Numbered from the stretch's first letter, positions 1 to 9,559 are shown. The stretch: DNA of 38,499 bases from an uncultured Bacteroidota bacterium (GCA_913056185.1 CAJXLV010000035.1:1-38499); one strand, 5' to 3'. Made by a program: numbers and translations. The notes: generated by a model not told the origin, from the letters alone.

Positions 1-1091
1 TCCTGCGGGCGTACTTCCACTTCTACGCGCTGAAGATGTACGGCCTGGGCGACGACCGGGCCAACGACGGGCCGGGCATTCCGCTCATCACCGAGCCGCT
101 GCCTGCCTCCGACGCCGACGTGCCGCGCTCCTCGGAGCCGGAGGTGTGGGCCCAGATCGAGACGGACCTGGAGGAGGCCGCCTCTGCCCTGTCGCCCACG
201 GCGCCGGACCTGGGCCGCGCTACGGAGGGGGCCGCAAAGGCCCTTCGCGTGAAGGCGCACATCTTCCAGGAGGAGTGGAGCGAGGCGCAGACGCTGGCGC
301 AGGACATCATCAGCTCCGGGCGCTATAGCCTCGACCCGGACTACAGCCGCGTGTTTGACCAGCGGGGCGAGTTTGGGCCCGGCTCCGTCTTCGAGATCAA
401 CCACGTGGACATCACCAACGGCCTGGAGGGCACCGTGGGCACCACCTTTCAGAACAGCCGCGCGACCTGGGGCTACGGCTTCAACTGCCCCACGCAGTCC
501 CTCTACGATGCCTTCGAGGCCAACGACCCGCGCCGCGACGCCACCATCATTGAAGGCGGCGAAACGATCACTGGGCCGCAGGGCAACACCGAGACGGTGG
601 AGGTGATTGGGGCCTGCTCCGCGAATGGCCCCAGCGGCTACCTCAACGAAAAGGTATGGCTGCCGGCCGCCCGCCAGCCCTCCGGCCCGCGCAAGGGCCC
701 CACGAATCGTCGCGTGATCCGCTACGCCCACGTGCTGCTGTGGCACGCCGAGGCCGCCAACGAGGCGGGCAATCCGCAGGCGGCCCTGACATCGCTGAAC
801 AAGGTGCGGGCCCGGGCCCGCGACGACGACGCCGACCCGTCCAACGACCCCGACGGCGTGCTGCCCGACATCACGACCACGACCCAGAGCGACCTCCGCG
901 ACATCATCTGGCACGAGCAGCGCGTGGAGTTCGCGATGGAGTACCAGCGCTTCTTCAACCTCGTGCGGCAGGGCCGCACCGACCTCTTGGCCGACGAGGG
1001 CTTCGAGGAGGGCGTCAACGAGCGCTTCCCCATCCCGCAGGAACAGCTCGACCAGGGCACGGCGCTTGAGCAAAACCCCGGCTACCTGTAG
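1..1091 (+). CDS. SusD/RagB-family outer-membrane nutrient-binding lipoprotein (5' partial)
   Basis: The gene enters from the left edge and is open from base 3, leaving 362 C-terminal residues. SusD proteins are surface lipoproteins that cap a SusC TonB-dependent channel and hand it oligosaccharides. The visible start (LRAYFHFYALKMYG, then PLITEPLP) matches the conserved SusD helix that ends in a 'PL..EP' motif. The later blocks RVIRYAHVLLWHAEAANEAG and HEQRVEFAMEYQRFFNLVRQGR are the family's C-terminal helix signatures (usually 'RYAEVLLMYAEA' and 'ER..EFAFEG.R..DL.R'). It ends with the usual short NPGYL-type tail. The signal peptide and lipobox lie outside the window, and a susC gene is expected just upstream. 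Downstream are lipoproteins and glucan hydrolases, so the substrate is probably a beta-glucan (inference). Confidence 0.9.
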   Translation, partial: LRAYFHFYALKMYGLGDDRANDGPGIPLITEPLPASDADVPRSSEPEVWAQIETDLEEAASALSPTAPDLGRATEGAAKALRVKAHIFQEEWSEAQTLAQDIISSGRYSLDPDYSRVFDQRGEFGPGSVFEINHVDITNGLEGTVGTTFQNSRATWGYGFNCPTQSLYDAFEANDPRRDATIIEGGETITGPQGNTETVEVIGACSANGPSGYLNEKVWLPAARQPSGPRKGPTNRRVIRYAHVLLWHAEAANEAGNPQAALTSLNKVRARARDDDADPSNDPDGVLPDITTTTQSDLRDIIWHEQRVEFAMEYQRFFNLVRQGRTDLLADEGFEEGVNERFPIPQEQLDQGTALEQNPGYL

Positions 1092-1167
1092 GCCCAGTCG
1101 CTCCCCCACTGGGGACTCACATGATTTCCTGACCATTACCGCCCGGATTGAAACGGGACCTTCCGCC

Positions 1168-2079
1168 ATGACCGACCGCTCTGCTGTTTTTCGCCCGGTG
1201 CTTTTGCTGCTACTTGCCGTCCTGTCCAGCTCCGCGCTGGTGGGCTGCGACACGGGGCCGTCCGTTGATGCACCTGCCGGTGTCATCGCGCCGGTAACGC
1301 CTCAGGTTCAGTTCCGCGTGTTTCCGGACTCGGTGCAGAGCGACACGCTCACGCTCGAATACCAGGGCCTTAGCGAGCGCCCCGTGCCGGACACGGCGAG
1401 CGTCCCGCCCATGTACGAGGTCGATGCCCTGGAGACAACTGGGGCCCCGAGCGATGGCGCAAGCACGTTCCGGGTGACCTTCAACGGACCGTCACAGTCC
1501 GGCACGTACACTGCTCCGGTGCGCTTCCGGGCGGGGCGGACGGTCGGGACGGTGCGGTTCTCTGGGGTGGTGATCGGGCCCCAACCGATTGCCGACTTCG
1601 AGACGGGCCTGGAGGGCTTTTTCGCCTTCAACGGGCCGGGCATCAGTCAGGAAGACGGACAGCTTCGGATTGACGGGTCCGGCGTGGGGGGCGAGGGCGT
1701 ATTTCCGGGGCTGGCCAAGCCGTTTGGGGCGCCCGTAAGCTTTAAGGCGACCCCGGTCGTGGAGATGCGCATCCGCGTCACGGCCTCGAGCAATGGCCCG
1801 GCCGTCCTCCGCACGGCGCTCAATGGCGCGGGCGACAATGCCAATGCCAACGCGACTGTGCCCGACCTTGTGGCGGAGGTGCCCGCCAACGGCGAATACG
1901 CCACGTACTACTTCGACTTCCGCGACAACTTCGTCCAGTTTGACGGGGTGCCGGTGGACCCGACGCAAATGGGCGAACTTGTGCTCCTCATCAACGACAA
2001 CAACCCGGACACCTTCACGGGCACAATTTACATCGACGAGATCCTGCGGCGGCCCGCCCTTCCGGAATCGGCCGAGTAG
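1168..2079 (+). CDS. Lipoprotein with C-terminal jelly-roll-like domain, candidate surface glycan-binding protein
   Basis: This encodes 303 residues from an ATG at 1168. The N-terminus is a lipoprotein signal with a leucine run at residues 11-19 and lipobox ALVGC, so C27 would be lipidated. Residues about 30-160 look like a beta-rich Ig-type region. Residues about 165-300 begin with 'ADFETGLEGFF' and end with 'GTIYIDEI', the pattern of carbohydrate-binding jelly-roll modules of the CBM4/11 or CIA30 type (family assignment is inference). It lies 76 bases after susD and 58 bases before the GH16 gene, the slot where PULs carry a SusE/F-like or other surface glycan-binding protein. No catalytic motif was seen. 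The leader just before the ATG is pyrimidine-rich (ccttccgcc) with no Shine-Dalgarno. Confidence 0.8.
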   Translation: MTDRSAVFRPVLLLLLAVLSSSALVGCDTGPSVDAPAGVIAPVTPQVQFRVFPDSVQSDTLTLEYQGLSERPVPDTASVPPMYEVDALETTGAPSDGASTFRVTFNGPSQSGTYTAPVRFRAGRTVGTVRFSGVVIGPQPIADFETGLEGFFAFNGPGISQEDGQLRIDGSGVGGEGVFPGLAKPFGAPVSFKATPVVEMRIRVTASSNGPAVLRTALNGAGDNANANATVPDLVAEVPANGEYATYYFDFRDNFVQFDGVPVDPTQMGELVLLINDNNPDTFTGTIYIDEILRRPALPESAE

Positions 2080-2137
2080 CGAGGCGCCCGGTGCCGCACG
2101 ACGGATCCCCGCCTGCTCCCAATCCCTGTACCGACCG

Positions 2138-3265
2138 ATGAGTCTGCTTGTGTCTCTGCGATCGCTTCTCGTGGCCCTTCCGCTGATTGTTGTGACCGCC
2201 GGGTGCGATTCGGGGGGGAGCGGCGGCGAATCAACGGCCAACACGGCGCCTGCGGCTGCCTTTGAGGTGTCGACCGCCACGCCTACGGTCGGGGCCGAGG
2301 TGCAGTTCGATGCCTCGGCCTCCAGTGACGCGGAGGGCGAGATCGCGTCCTACGAGTGGACCTTTGGGGACGAGGCGTCGACCACCGGTGCGGTGGTTAC
2401 GCACGTCTACGATGAAAGCGTGGCCAACCGGTACGCGGAGTCGAGCCGCTACGAAGTGACGCTTACGGTGACGGATGAGGACGGCGCGACCGACACGGCG
2501 ACGAAGAGCGTGCGCGTGGATCCCACCAGCGATACCGTGACCTGGACGCAGGTGTGGGGCGATGAGTTTGACGGGCAGGGCCTCCCCGACTCGGACAAGT
2601 GGTCCTACGAGACCGGCGGCGACGGCTGGGGCAACCAGGAGCAACAGTACTATACGGAAAATGACCTGGACAATGCCCGGCTGGAAAATGGCCACCTCAT
2701 CATCGAGGCCCGCAAGGAATCGTACGAGGGCCGCCCCTACACCTCCGCCCGCCTCAACAGCGAGGCGTCGTGGAAATACGGCCGCTTTGTGATCCGGGCC
2801 AAGCTGCCGGCGGGCACGGGCACCTGGCCCGCTCTCTGGATGCTGGCCGAGGAGGATACCTACGGCGACCAGTACTGGCCCGACAACGGCGAAATTGACA
2901 TCATGGAGCACGTCGGATACGACGCGGGCGTGATCCACGGCACCATCCACACCGAGGCGTTCAACCACATCGACGACACGGAGCGCACGGCCTCTACCAC
3001 TGTGCCGGACGCGACGTCCGCCTTCCACACCTACGCGATGGAGTGGACGCCGAACGAAATCCGCGTGTTTGTCGACGGCACGCGGTACTTCACCTTCCAA
3101 AACCGCCCGCAGTACGACTGGCGGGAGTGGCCCTTCGACCAAAAATTCCACCTCTTGATGAACATTGCCGTCGGCGGGACCTGGGGCGGGGCCGAGGGCA
3201 TCGACGACTCGGTCTTTCCCACACGGATGGTCCTCGATCACGTACGCGTCTACAAGCCCGAATAG
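2138..3265 (+). CDS. GH16 endo-beta-1,3-glucanase (laminarinase-like) lipoprotein with PKD domain
   Basis: This encodes 375 residues. The lipoprotein signal has lipobox VTAGC (C23), followed by a Gly/Ser linker. A PKD domain covers about residues 36-125 (YEWTFGD, then VTHVYDE and YEVTLTVTDEDG). The GH16 catalytic domain covers about 130-375, starting VWGDEFDG and containing the beta-bulge catalytic motif E-I-D-I-M-E, with nucleophile E252, D254 and acid/base E257. The bulge (five residues between the two glutamates) and the motifs ARLNSEASWKYG and GTWPALWML are typical of laminarinase-type GH16 enzymes, which cut internal beta-1,3 or mixed-linkage glucan. It is probably anchored on the cell surface or facing the periplasm. 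It follows the candidate binding lipoprotein and precedes the GH3 gene, in a PUL-like operon. The ATG at 2138 is chosen because the signal peptide starts there. Confidence 0.92.
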   Translation: MSLLVSLRSLLVALPLIVVTAGCDSGGSGGESTANTAPAAAFEVSTATPTVGAEVQFDASASSDAEGEIASYEWTFGDEASTTGAVVTHVYDESVANRYAESSRYEVTLTVTDEDGATDTATKSVRVDPTSDTVTWTQVWGDEFDGQGLPDSDKWSYETGGDGWGNQEQQYYTENDLDNARLENGHLIIEARKESYEGRPYTSARLNSEASWKYGRFVIRAKLPAGTGTWPALWMLAEEDTYGDQYWPDNGEIDIMEHVGYDAGVIHGTIHTEAFNHIDDTERTASTTVPDATSAFHTYAMEWTPNEIRVFVDGTRYFTFQNRPQYDWREWPFDQKFHLLMNIAVGGTWGGAEGIDDSVFPTRMVLDHVRVYKPE

Positions 3266-3473
3266 CGCCGATCTCTGGCACCAACCTCAGACGTCGGTTG
3301 TCCTCGCGTGCGTGAGGTGAACGGAAGAGACGGTTCCCCTCTCGGCCCCAACGAACGCCGGGACACATCTCTCCAACACGCTCTTTCAACCGCCTTTGCG
3401 TCCCCCCGACGCCCCTGCCGCAGGCCCAGCAACGTTTCTCCGTTCGCTTCCTTGTTCATCCCCCCCGACCGGA

Positions 3474-6047
3474 ATGCCCCTTTCCTCGTCCGTGCCCTGC
3501 GCAGTGCTTCTTGGCGCCTGCCTCCTTTTGGCCGGCTGTGCCGATACGCGCCCTACGAGCCAACCGTCCGCAATGACTGACCCATCCACTCCCGATTCGA
3601 CCGCAGAGACGACCGTGGGGCAGACGGGCCAGCGGGCGGACCCCGAGGGACGCCGCATGCCGCTGGGCCGCGACGTCTCGTTGCTACACAGCCCGCAGCC
3701 GCCGGTGGAGGCATCGGGGCGGAGCAGTGCGGTCGTCGCCCAGAACATCGTGCGCGACTCGGTCCCCACCGGCGTCGCAAACGTGGAGCAGAAGGTCGAC
3801 TCGCTGCTGCGCAAGATGACGCTGGAGGAGAAGGTGGGGCAGATGACGCAGCTTACGCTCAGCACCGTCTCGAAGGAGGCGCACCAGGACAACCCCGGTG
3901 CGATCCGCAACCACGAGCTGGACCCCGAAAAATTGCGCACCGTGGTGGTCGAGCACCACGTCGGCTCCATCCTAAATGTTGCCGGGCAGGCCTTCTCCGT
4001 GGAGCACTGGGCCGAGGTGATGCGGCAGGTGCAGAAGACGGCCACCGAAGAGACGCGCCTGGGGATTCCCATTCTGTACGGCATCGACGCGGTGCACGGC
4101 GCCAACTACACGCGGGAGGCGGTCCTCTTTCCCCAAAACCAGGGCCTCGCCGCCACCTGGAACCCGGCGCTCGCCCAGGAAACGGCCGCCATCACCGCCC
4201 GTGACGTGCGTGCCTCCGGCATCCCCTGGAATTTTGCGCCCGTGCTCGACATCGGGCGCGAGCCGCGCTGGCCGCGCCTCTACGAAACGCTCGGCGAGGA
4301 CACGCACCTGGCCACCGTGATGGGGCTGGGGCTGCTGCGCGGCTACCAGGGCACCGACGTGAGCGACCCCGCCCGCGTGGCCGGCACGCTGAAGCACTTC
4401 ATCGGCTACTCCGCCCCAGAGAACGGCCTGGACCGGACCCCGGCGCAGATTCCCGAAATCGAGCTGCGCGAGCAGCACCTCGCGCCCTTCCGGGCGGCCA
4501 TCGAGGCGGGGGCGAAGTCGATCATGATCAACTCCGGCGAGGTGAACGGCGTGCCCGTCCACGCCAGCACGCACCTGCTGCAGGACGTGCTGCGCGACGA
4601 GCTGGGCTTCGAGGGCGTGGCGGTCAGCGACTGGCTTGACGTGAAGAAGCTGGTGAACGTGCACCACGTGGCCGAGACCGAGCGGGAGGCCACCAAGATG
4701 GCCGTCATGGCGGGCATGGACATGAGCATGGTGCCCACCGACCTCTCGTTTTACGACCACCTGCTCTCGCTCGTGCGGGACGGCGAGGTGCCCGAGGCCC
4801 GCATCAACGAAGCCGTGCGCCGCATCCTCCGGCTCAAATTTGAGACGGGGCTCTTCCAGGCCCCCCTGCGCGGGCTGGGGCAGTCCGACCAAGTGGGGAG
4901 CCCGCGCGACCGCCGCGTGTCGCTGCAGGCGGCCCGCGAGTCGGTGACGCTGCTCCGCAACCGCCCCGTGGCGGACGGTGCCTCGCTGCTTCCCTTGAGC
5001 GACGAGCAAGACGTACTCGTGACGGGGCCCACCGCCCACTCCATGCAGTCGATGCACAACGGCTGGTCGTACACGTGGCAGGGCGGGGGCGCGGCCCAGC
5101 AGATGTTTCCCGCGGGGCGCCCCACGCTCACGGAGGCGGTGCGGGAGCGCGTGGGCGAAGAGCGCACGACCTACGTCCCCGGTGCCACGCTCACAGATCC
5201 TGAGCGGATGGACGCGGCCGTGGCGGCGGCCCGGGAGGCCGACGTGGCCGTGGTGGCACTGGGGGAGGGGGCCTACGCCGAGACGCCCGGCAATCTCAAC
5301 CACATGGCCCTGCCCAGGGCGCAGCGCACCCTGCTTCGCCGCGTGGCCGACACCGGAACGCCCGTCGTGCTCGTGCTCATCCAGGGCCGTCCGCGTCTTC
5401 TGAAGGAGACGGCCGATCTGCCCGACGCCGTGCTTTCGGCCTACAACCCGGGGCCGGAGGGCGGACAGGCCCTCATGGAGGTGCTCTACGGCGACGTGAA
5501 CCCCAGCGGGCACCTGCCCTACACCTACCCGCGCTCGTCGGTCGGCCTTCGCACGTACGATCGTACCTACAGCGAAAACCAGGACCGGGAGGGCGGCATG
5601 AGCGGCTTCGACCCGCTGTTTGCGTTCGGGGACGGCCTCTCCTACACGCGCTTCGCGTACAGCGACCTGACTGTGCGCCGGGACTCGGTGCCGACAGCGG
5701 ATTTGCGGCGCGGGGAGGCGGTGGAGGTTGCGGTTACCGTCACCAATGCCGGAGAGCGGGCAGGGAAAGACGTTGTGCAACTGTACCTCAGCGATCTCGT
5801 AGCCAGCGTCACGCCCTCGGTCAAAGAACTGGTGCGCTTCGCGAAGGTCGACTTGGCGCCCGGTGAGAGCACCCGCCTCTCGTTTGCGCTGACGGCGGAT
5901 GACTTGAGCCTGATTGGCCGCGACGGCGCGCCGGTCGTGGAGCCCGGAGCCTTTCGCCTGCAGGTGGAAGACCTCCGTGCGCCCCTCCACGTGGTCGGCG
6001 ACGCGTTTGTGACTGATCTGGAGAGCCCCCCCGGCGCGGCGGACTGA
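3474..6047 (+). CDS. bglX: GH3 beta-glucosidase (BglX-like) lipoprotein
   Basis: This encodes 857 residues from the ATG at 3474, where a lipoprotein signal begins (lipobox LLAGC, C22). A polar linker of about 80 residues precedes the GH3 N-terminal barrel, seen as 'LLRKMTLEEKVGQM'. Substrate-site blocks PWNFAPVLDIGREPRWPR and GTLKHFIGY follow. The nucleophile is D386 in the signature GFEGVAVSDW. The alpha/beta sandwich domain begins near residue 490 (ESVTLLRN), and a fibronectin-III-like C-terminal domain covers about 760-850 (VVQLYLSDL, then DLAPGES). This is the BglX architecture, which removes glucose from the non-reducing ends of beta-glucooligosaccharides in the periplasm or at the outer membrane. 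It sits 208 bases after the GH16 gene on the same strand and would finish the degradation that GH16 starts. The symbol follows domain layout only. Confidence 0.92.
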   Translation: MPLSSSVPCAVLLGACLLLAGCADTRPTSQPSAMTDPSTPDSTAETTVGQTGQRADPEGRRMPLGRDVSLLHSPQPPVEASGRSSAVVAQNIVRDSVPTGVANVEQKVDSLLRKMTLEEKVGQMTQLTLSTVSKEAHQDNPGAIRNHELDPEKLRTVVVEHHVGSILNVAGQAFSVEHWAEVMRQVQKTATEETRLGIPILYGIDAVHGANYTREAVLFPQNQGLAATWNPALAQETAAITARDVRASGIPWNFAPVLDIGREPRWPRLYETLGEDTHLATVMGLGLLRGYQGTDVSDPARVAGTLKHFIGYSAPENGLDRTPAQIPEIELREQHLAPFRAAIEAGAKSIMINSGEVNGVPVHASTHLLQDVLRDELGFEGVAVSDWLDVKKLVNVHHVAETEREATKMAVMAGMDMSMVPTDLSFYDHLLSLVRDGEVPEARINEAVRRILRLKFETGLFQAPLRGLGQSDQVGSPRDRRVSLQAARESVTLLRNRPVADGASLLPLSDEQDVLVTGPTAHSMQSMHNGWSYTWQGGGAAQQMFPAGRPTLTEAVRERVGEERTTYVPGATLTDPERMDAAVAAAREADVAVVALGEGAYAETPGNLNHMALPRAQRTLLRRVADTGTPVVLVLIQGRPRLLKETADLPDAVLSAYNPGPEGGQALMEVLYGDVNPSGHLPYTYPRSSVGLRTYDRTYSENQDREGGMSGFDPLFAFGDGLSYTRFAYSDLTVRRDSVPTADLRRGEAVEVAVTVTNAGERAGKDVVQLYLSDLVASVTPSVKELVRFAKVDLAPGESTRLSFALTADDLSLIGRDGAPVVEPGAFRLQVEDLRAPLHVVGDAFVTDLESPPGAAD

Positions 6048-6148
6048 CCCGGTTCCCGTGCTGCTTTCCCGAGCGGTGCCGTACACCAGACGCCGAGGCC
6101 TCCCCGCGGAGTCGAGGTCTCTTTCCCTACACACCCACACCCGCCACG

Positions 6149-7609
6149 ATGCCTGCGTCCTCCCCGAACGCTGCTCCCCAGACGGACGGGGCAGCCCCCA
6201 CCGGAAACGTCTTCAAGATCGTTCTTATCTCCCTCTCCGCGGCGCTCGGCGGATTTTTGTTTGGGTTCGACAGTGGGGTGATCAATGGCACCGTTGAGGC
6301 GATTCAGGGCGAGTTTGAGTCGGGCCAGGTCGCCACGGGGTTCAACGTAGCCTCCATGTTGCTGGGAAGCGCCGTGGGCGCCTTTTTTGCGGGCAACCTG
6401 GCCGACAAAATCGGTCGACGGGCCACGCTTCTTCTCACTGCCCTCGCCTTCATGGTGAGTGCCTGGGGCTCGGGCGCTGCCGTCGGGTCCGTGTCGTTTG
6501 TGGCGGCGCGCCTGATCGGCGGGCTGGCGGTGGGGGCCGCCAGCATTCTGGCGCCCGCCTACATCAGCGAGATTGCGCCCTCCAGCATCCGGGGCAGCCT
6601 GGCGACGCTCCAGCAGCTCATGATTGTGGTCGGGCTGTTCATGGCATTTCTGAACAACTACCTGATTGCGCAGGCGGCCGGAAGCGCCGCCAATGCCTTC
6701 TGGATGGGCTTCGATGCCTGGCAGTGGATGTACTGGATGGAGCTGGCGCCTGCCGGGGTGTTCTTCCTGTCTCTCCTGGCCATCCCCGAGTCGCCGCGCT
6801 ACCTGGTCGCGGCCGACCGGGAGGACGAGGCTGCCTCTGTGCTTACGGCCCTCGGCACGGCGGCCAATGTGAAGGAAAAGCTTGCCGACATTCGGTCCAC
6901 CCTGACGGCGGAGCGTCGCCCGCGCCTGACGGATGTGATTCAGGAGCACACCGGACGGGTGCACCCGCTGGTGTGGGTGGGCATCGGCCTGGCCTCCCTG
7001 CAGCAGCTGACGGGTATCAATGTGGTGTTTTACTACGGCGGGACGCTCTGGCAGGCCGCCGGCTTTACAGAGGCGAGCGCCCTCTTCACAAACGTGGTGA
7101 GTGGCTCTGTAAATGTGGTCTTCACGTTCGTGGCCATTGCTCTGATCGACCGGGTGGGCCGCCGCCCGCTGCTACTGGTGGGCTCGCTGGGGCAGGCTGT
7201 TATGCTGGGTGTCATGGCGTACGTCTTCGCGACTGCCGCACAGGGCGGGGCGAGTGGGATTGAGATGCAGGGCCGCCAGGGGCTGGTGGCGCTACTGGCG
7301 GCCAATGCCTACATTGCCTTCTTCGCCTTTTCGTGGGGGCCGGTGATGTGGGTCATGCTTGGCGAGATGTTTCCCAACCGGTTCCGCGGCGCAGCGCTGT
7401 CGGTGTGCGGCCTGGTGCAGTGGCTGTCCAATTTCTTGGTCACGTGGACCTTTCCCATCCTGCTGGGCAGCATTGGGTTGGGGATCTCGTACGGCATCTA
7501 CGCGGCGTTTGGGGGAGTCGCCTTCGTTTTTGTGAAGTGGTTCGTGGACGAGACGCGAGGCCGATCGCTGGAAGACCTCTCGCGGCAGGCCGAAGCGACG
7601 ACTGCGTAG
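6149..7609 (+). CDS. MFS sugar porter (sugar:H+ symporter family)
   Basis: This encodes 486 residues with about 12 hydrophobic helices. Sugar-porter signatures are all present: FGFDSGVING in helix 1, the loop 2-3 motif GRRATLLLT, 'AYISEIAPSSIRGSL' after helix 4, PESPRYLV at the end of helix 6, QQLTGINVVFYYG in helix 7 and DRVGRRPLLL between helices 8 and 9. These match the XylE/GalP/GLUT family, which imports monosaccharides across the inner membrane by proton coupling. Specificity cannot be read from sequence. As the last + strand gene after the GH3 beta-glucosidase (101-base gap), glucose is the natural substrate (inference). The ATG at 6149 follows a C-rich leader (acacccacacccgccacg). Confidence 0.92.
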   Translation: MPASSPNAAPQTDGAAPTGNVFKIVLISLSAALGGFLFGFDSGVINGTVEAIQGEFESGQVATGFNVASMLLGSAVGAFFAGNLADKIGRRATLLLTALAFMVSAWGSGAAVGSVSFVAARLIGGLAVGAASILAPAYISEIAPSSIRGSLATLQQLMIVVGLFMAFLNNYLIAQAAGSAANAFWMGFDAWQWMYWMELAPAGVFFLSLLAIPESPRYLVAADREDEAASVLTALGTAANVKEKLADIRSTLTAERRPRLTDVIQEHTGRVHPLVWVGIGLASLQQLTGINVVFYYGGTLWQAAGFTEASALFTNVVSGSVNVVFTFVAIALIDRVGRRPLLLVGSLGQAVMLGVMAYVFATAAQGGASGIEMQGRQGLVALLAANAYIAFFAFSWGPVMWVMLGEMFPNRFRGAALSVCGLVQWLSNFLVTWTFPILLGSIGLGISYGIYAAFGGVAFVFVKWFVDETRGRSLEDLSRQAEATTA

Positions 7610-7789
7610 GCCGGTCCGGGTGTGGGAAGGAGGGGAGCGGCAGGCTCGCACGCGGCGCGATCTGGCTTCACCGCCGTCGATGCCGAGGTCTTTGAGGGCG
7701 GTGTCGGACGAGTCGGGGATGGGGAGCCGAGGGAAACCGGGCGGGGACGGGCGGAAGGCCTGCGACTGCTGCGTCGGCGAACGCCACCG

Positions 7790-9559
7790 TCACTCCGCCC
7801 GCACCACCGCCGCCCCGGGTCGCGAAAACGACACAGAGCCCTCCCCAAACGTTGGTGGGTGCGGGGCCGGGGTGTAGCCGTCCTGCTCAGTGTGGAGCAG
7901 CACCGGGGCGTGCGGCGGCAGAGCCAGGTCGGCGGCGCCCTCCAGACTGATGGCGATGTGGAACGGCGGGCGTTCCATCAGCAGCGTCGTGTCGCTCGGG
8001 GCCGCTACGCGCACCGCGTCGCCGAGGCGTGGGCGGAGGGCGAGGAGATCGTGGTAGAGGGCCAGGACACCGTCGTGCGGAGAGCGGCGGGGCTCGTCCC
8101 AGTCCAGCACGCTGCGCGTGAAGGTGGCGGGGGCCTGTGGGTCGGGCACCTCCTCGTCAAAGCCCGAGAAGTCCTCGAATTCGTCCTTCCGTCCCTCCGT
8201 CACGCGGGGCCCGAGTTCGTCGTTGTGGTCGGTGAAGAACTGGAACGGCGTGGAGGCGGCCCACTCCTGGCCCATAAAAAGGAGCGGCACCTCCGGCACC
8301 ACGCAGATGAGCACCGAGAGCGCCCGGTACGTCGCGCGCGAGACATCGTCGGTGAGGCGGGTGCCCGTGGGCCGGTTGCCCACCTGATCGTGGTTCTGGA
8401 TGAACACCACGCACTGGTTGCGGGCCACGTCGGCCGGGTCGGTGCCGCGGGGCTCATCGAGGTGCTCCGAGGGTTCGCCGCGGAAGAACCAGCCGTCGCG
8501 GAGAGTCGTGGCGAGGTCGGCGGTCGTTGTGTGCTGATAGTCGCGGTAGTAGCCCTCCGCGTCGCCGGCCGTACCGGCGCGCAGCTGGTGGTGCAGGTCG
8601 TCGCTCCAGACCGCGTCGAGGCCGTAGCCGTCGTCCTCGCGCGGCTGCACGAGGCGGTTCAGGTTGCGATGATCCTCGGCGATGAGATGGCGCGTCGGGC
8701 CGCCGATGTGTGCGTCGACCGCCGCCGAGAGGGCTTCCAGGAAATGGGGCGTGCTCGCGTCGTGGAGCGCGTGGGTGGCATCGAGCCGGAGGCCGTCGAT
8801 GTGGTATTCGCGCAGCCAGTGCAGCGCGTTGTCGAGGAAAAAGCGCCGCACGCCCGCCGAGCCGTCGTCGTCGAGGTTGATTGCCGGGCCCCAGGGCGTA
8901 TTGTGGGCGTTGGTGAGGAAGGGCCCGAAGGCATTTACGTAGGCCCCATCCGGCCCCAGGTGGTTGTAAATGACATCGAGAATCACGGCGAGCCCTGTCT
9001 GGTGCGCTGCGTCCACGAGGCGGCGCAGGGCGTCGGGCCGTCCGTAGGCCTGGGCCGGCGCAAACCAGGCCGCCGGGTCGTAGCCCCAGTTGCGCGTGCC
9101 CGGAAAGTCGTGCAGCGGCATCAGCTCGATCGCCGTCACCCCGAGCGCCTTCAGGTACGCAAGGCGCTCCCGCACCGCGTCGAACCGTCCTGCATCCGTG
9201 AAGGCCCCGACGTGCAGCTCGTAGATCACGAGGTCCTCGCGGGCCACGCCAGTCCAGTCGGCATCGTCCCAGGCATAAGCAGTCGGGTCGATCACCTCAG
9301 AGGGCCCGTGCACGCCCTGGGGCTGGAAGCGGGCGGCAGGGTCGGGGAACGGGCCGGCGTCGTCCAGCCAGAGCTGGTAGAGCGTGCCGGGCGGGGCCGT
9401 GCGCGTAGTGCCTTCGAACAGGCCCTCGCCCGTGGGCCGAAGCGAGAGCGATGCAGAGGCGGTATTCAGCGAGAGGGTCACGCGGTCGGCCTGCGGCGCC
9501 CAGACCCGAAAAGTCGTCTCGTCGTCGTGAGGAAAGGCCCCGTGTAGGGGACGGTGCAT
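7790..9559 (-). CDS. treZ: Malto-oligosyltrehalose trehalohydrolase (GH13)
   Basis: This encodes 589 residues from an ATG at 9559. TreZ releases trehalose from maltooligosyl-trehalose made by TreY. The start MHRPLHGAF, then FRVWAPQADRV, is the N-terminal E-set (CBM48-like) domain. The GH13 barrel has region I DVIYNHLGPDG, region II GLRLDATHAL (nucleophile D260), region III LIAEDHRN (acid/base E295) and region IV IQNHDQVGNRP (D391). The block NTPWGPAINLDDDGS after region I, and QNHDQVGNR, favour TreZ over glycogen-branching enzyme. No treY is in the window. A GTG at 9625, immediately after the malQ stop, is in the same frame and would add 22 unconserved residues; the ATG is preferred. It is transcribed with malQ. 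Confidence 0.9.
   Translation of the reverse strand: MHRPLHGAFPHDDETTFRVWAPQADRVTLSLNTASASLSLRPTGEGLFEGTTRTAPPGTLYQLWLDDAGPFPDPAARFQPQGVHGPSEVIDPTAYAWDDADWTGVAREDLVIYELHVGAFTDAGRFDAVRERLAYLKALGVTAIELMPLHDFPGTRNWGYDPAAWFAPAQAYGRPDALRRLVDAAHQTGLAVILDVIYNHLGPDGAYVNAFGPFLTNAHNTPWGPAINLDDDGSAGVRRFFLDNALHWLREYHIDGLRLDATHALHDASTPHFLEALSAAVDAHIGGPTRHLIAEDHRNLNRLVQPREDDGYGLDAVWSDDLHHQLRAGTAGDAEGYYRDYQHTTTADLATTLRDGWFFRGEPSEHLDEPRGTDPADVARNQCVVFIQNHDQVGNRPTGTRLTDDVSRATYRALSVLICVVPEVPLLFMGQEWAASTPFQFFTDHNDELGPRVTEGRKDEFEDFSGFDEEVPDPQAPATFTRSVLDWDEPRRSPHDGVLALYHDLLALRPRLGDAVRVAAPSDTTLLMERPPFHIAISLEGAADLALPPHAPVLLHTEQDGYTPAPHPPTFGEGSVSFSRPGAAVVRAE

Noticed and set aside
3972..6140. Long - strand open frame of 722 codons opposite the GH3 gene
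   Set aside because: Antisense shadow; the + strand frame carries the GH3 signature and lipobox, while this one is a His/Arg/Val-rich non-protein-like sequence.
7622..9547. Long + strand open frame of 641 codons opposite treZ
   Set aside because: It is the antisense shadow of a GC-rich gene whose - strand product has all GH13 catalytic motifs; the + strand product matches nothing.
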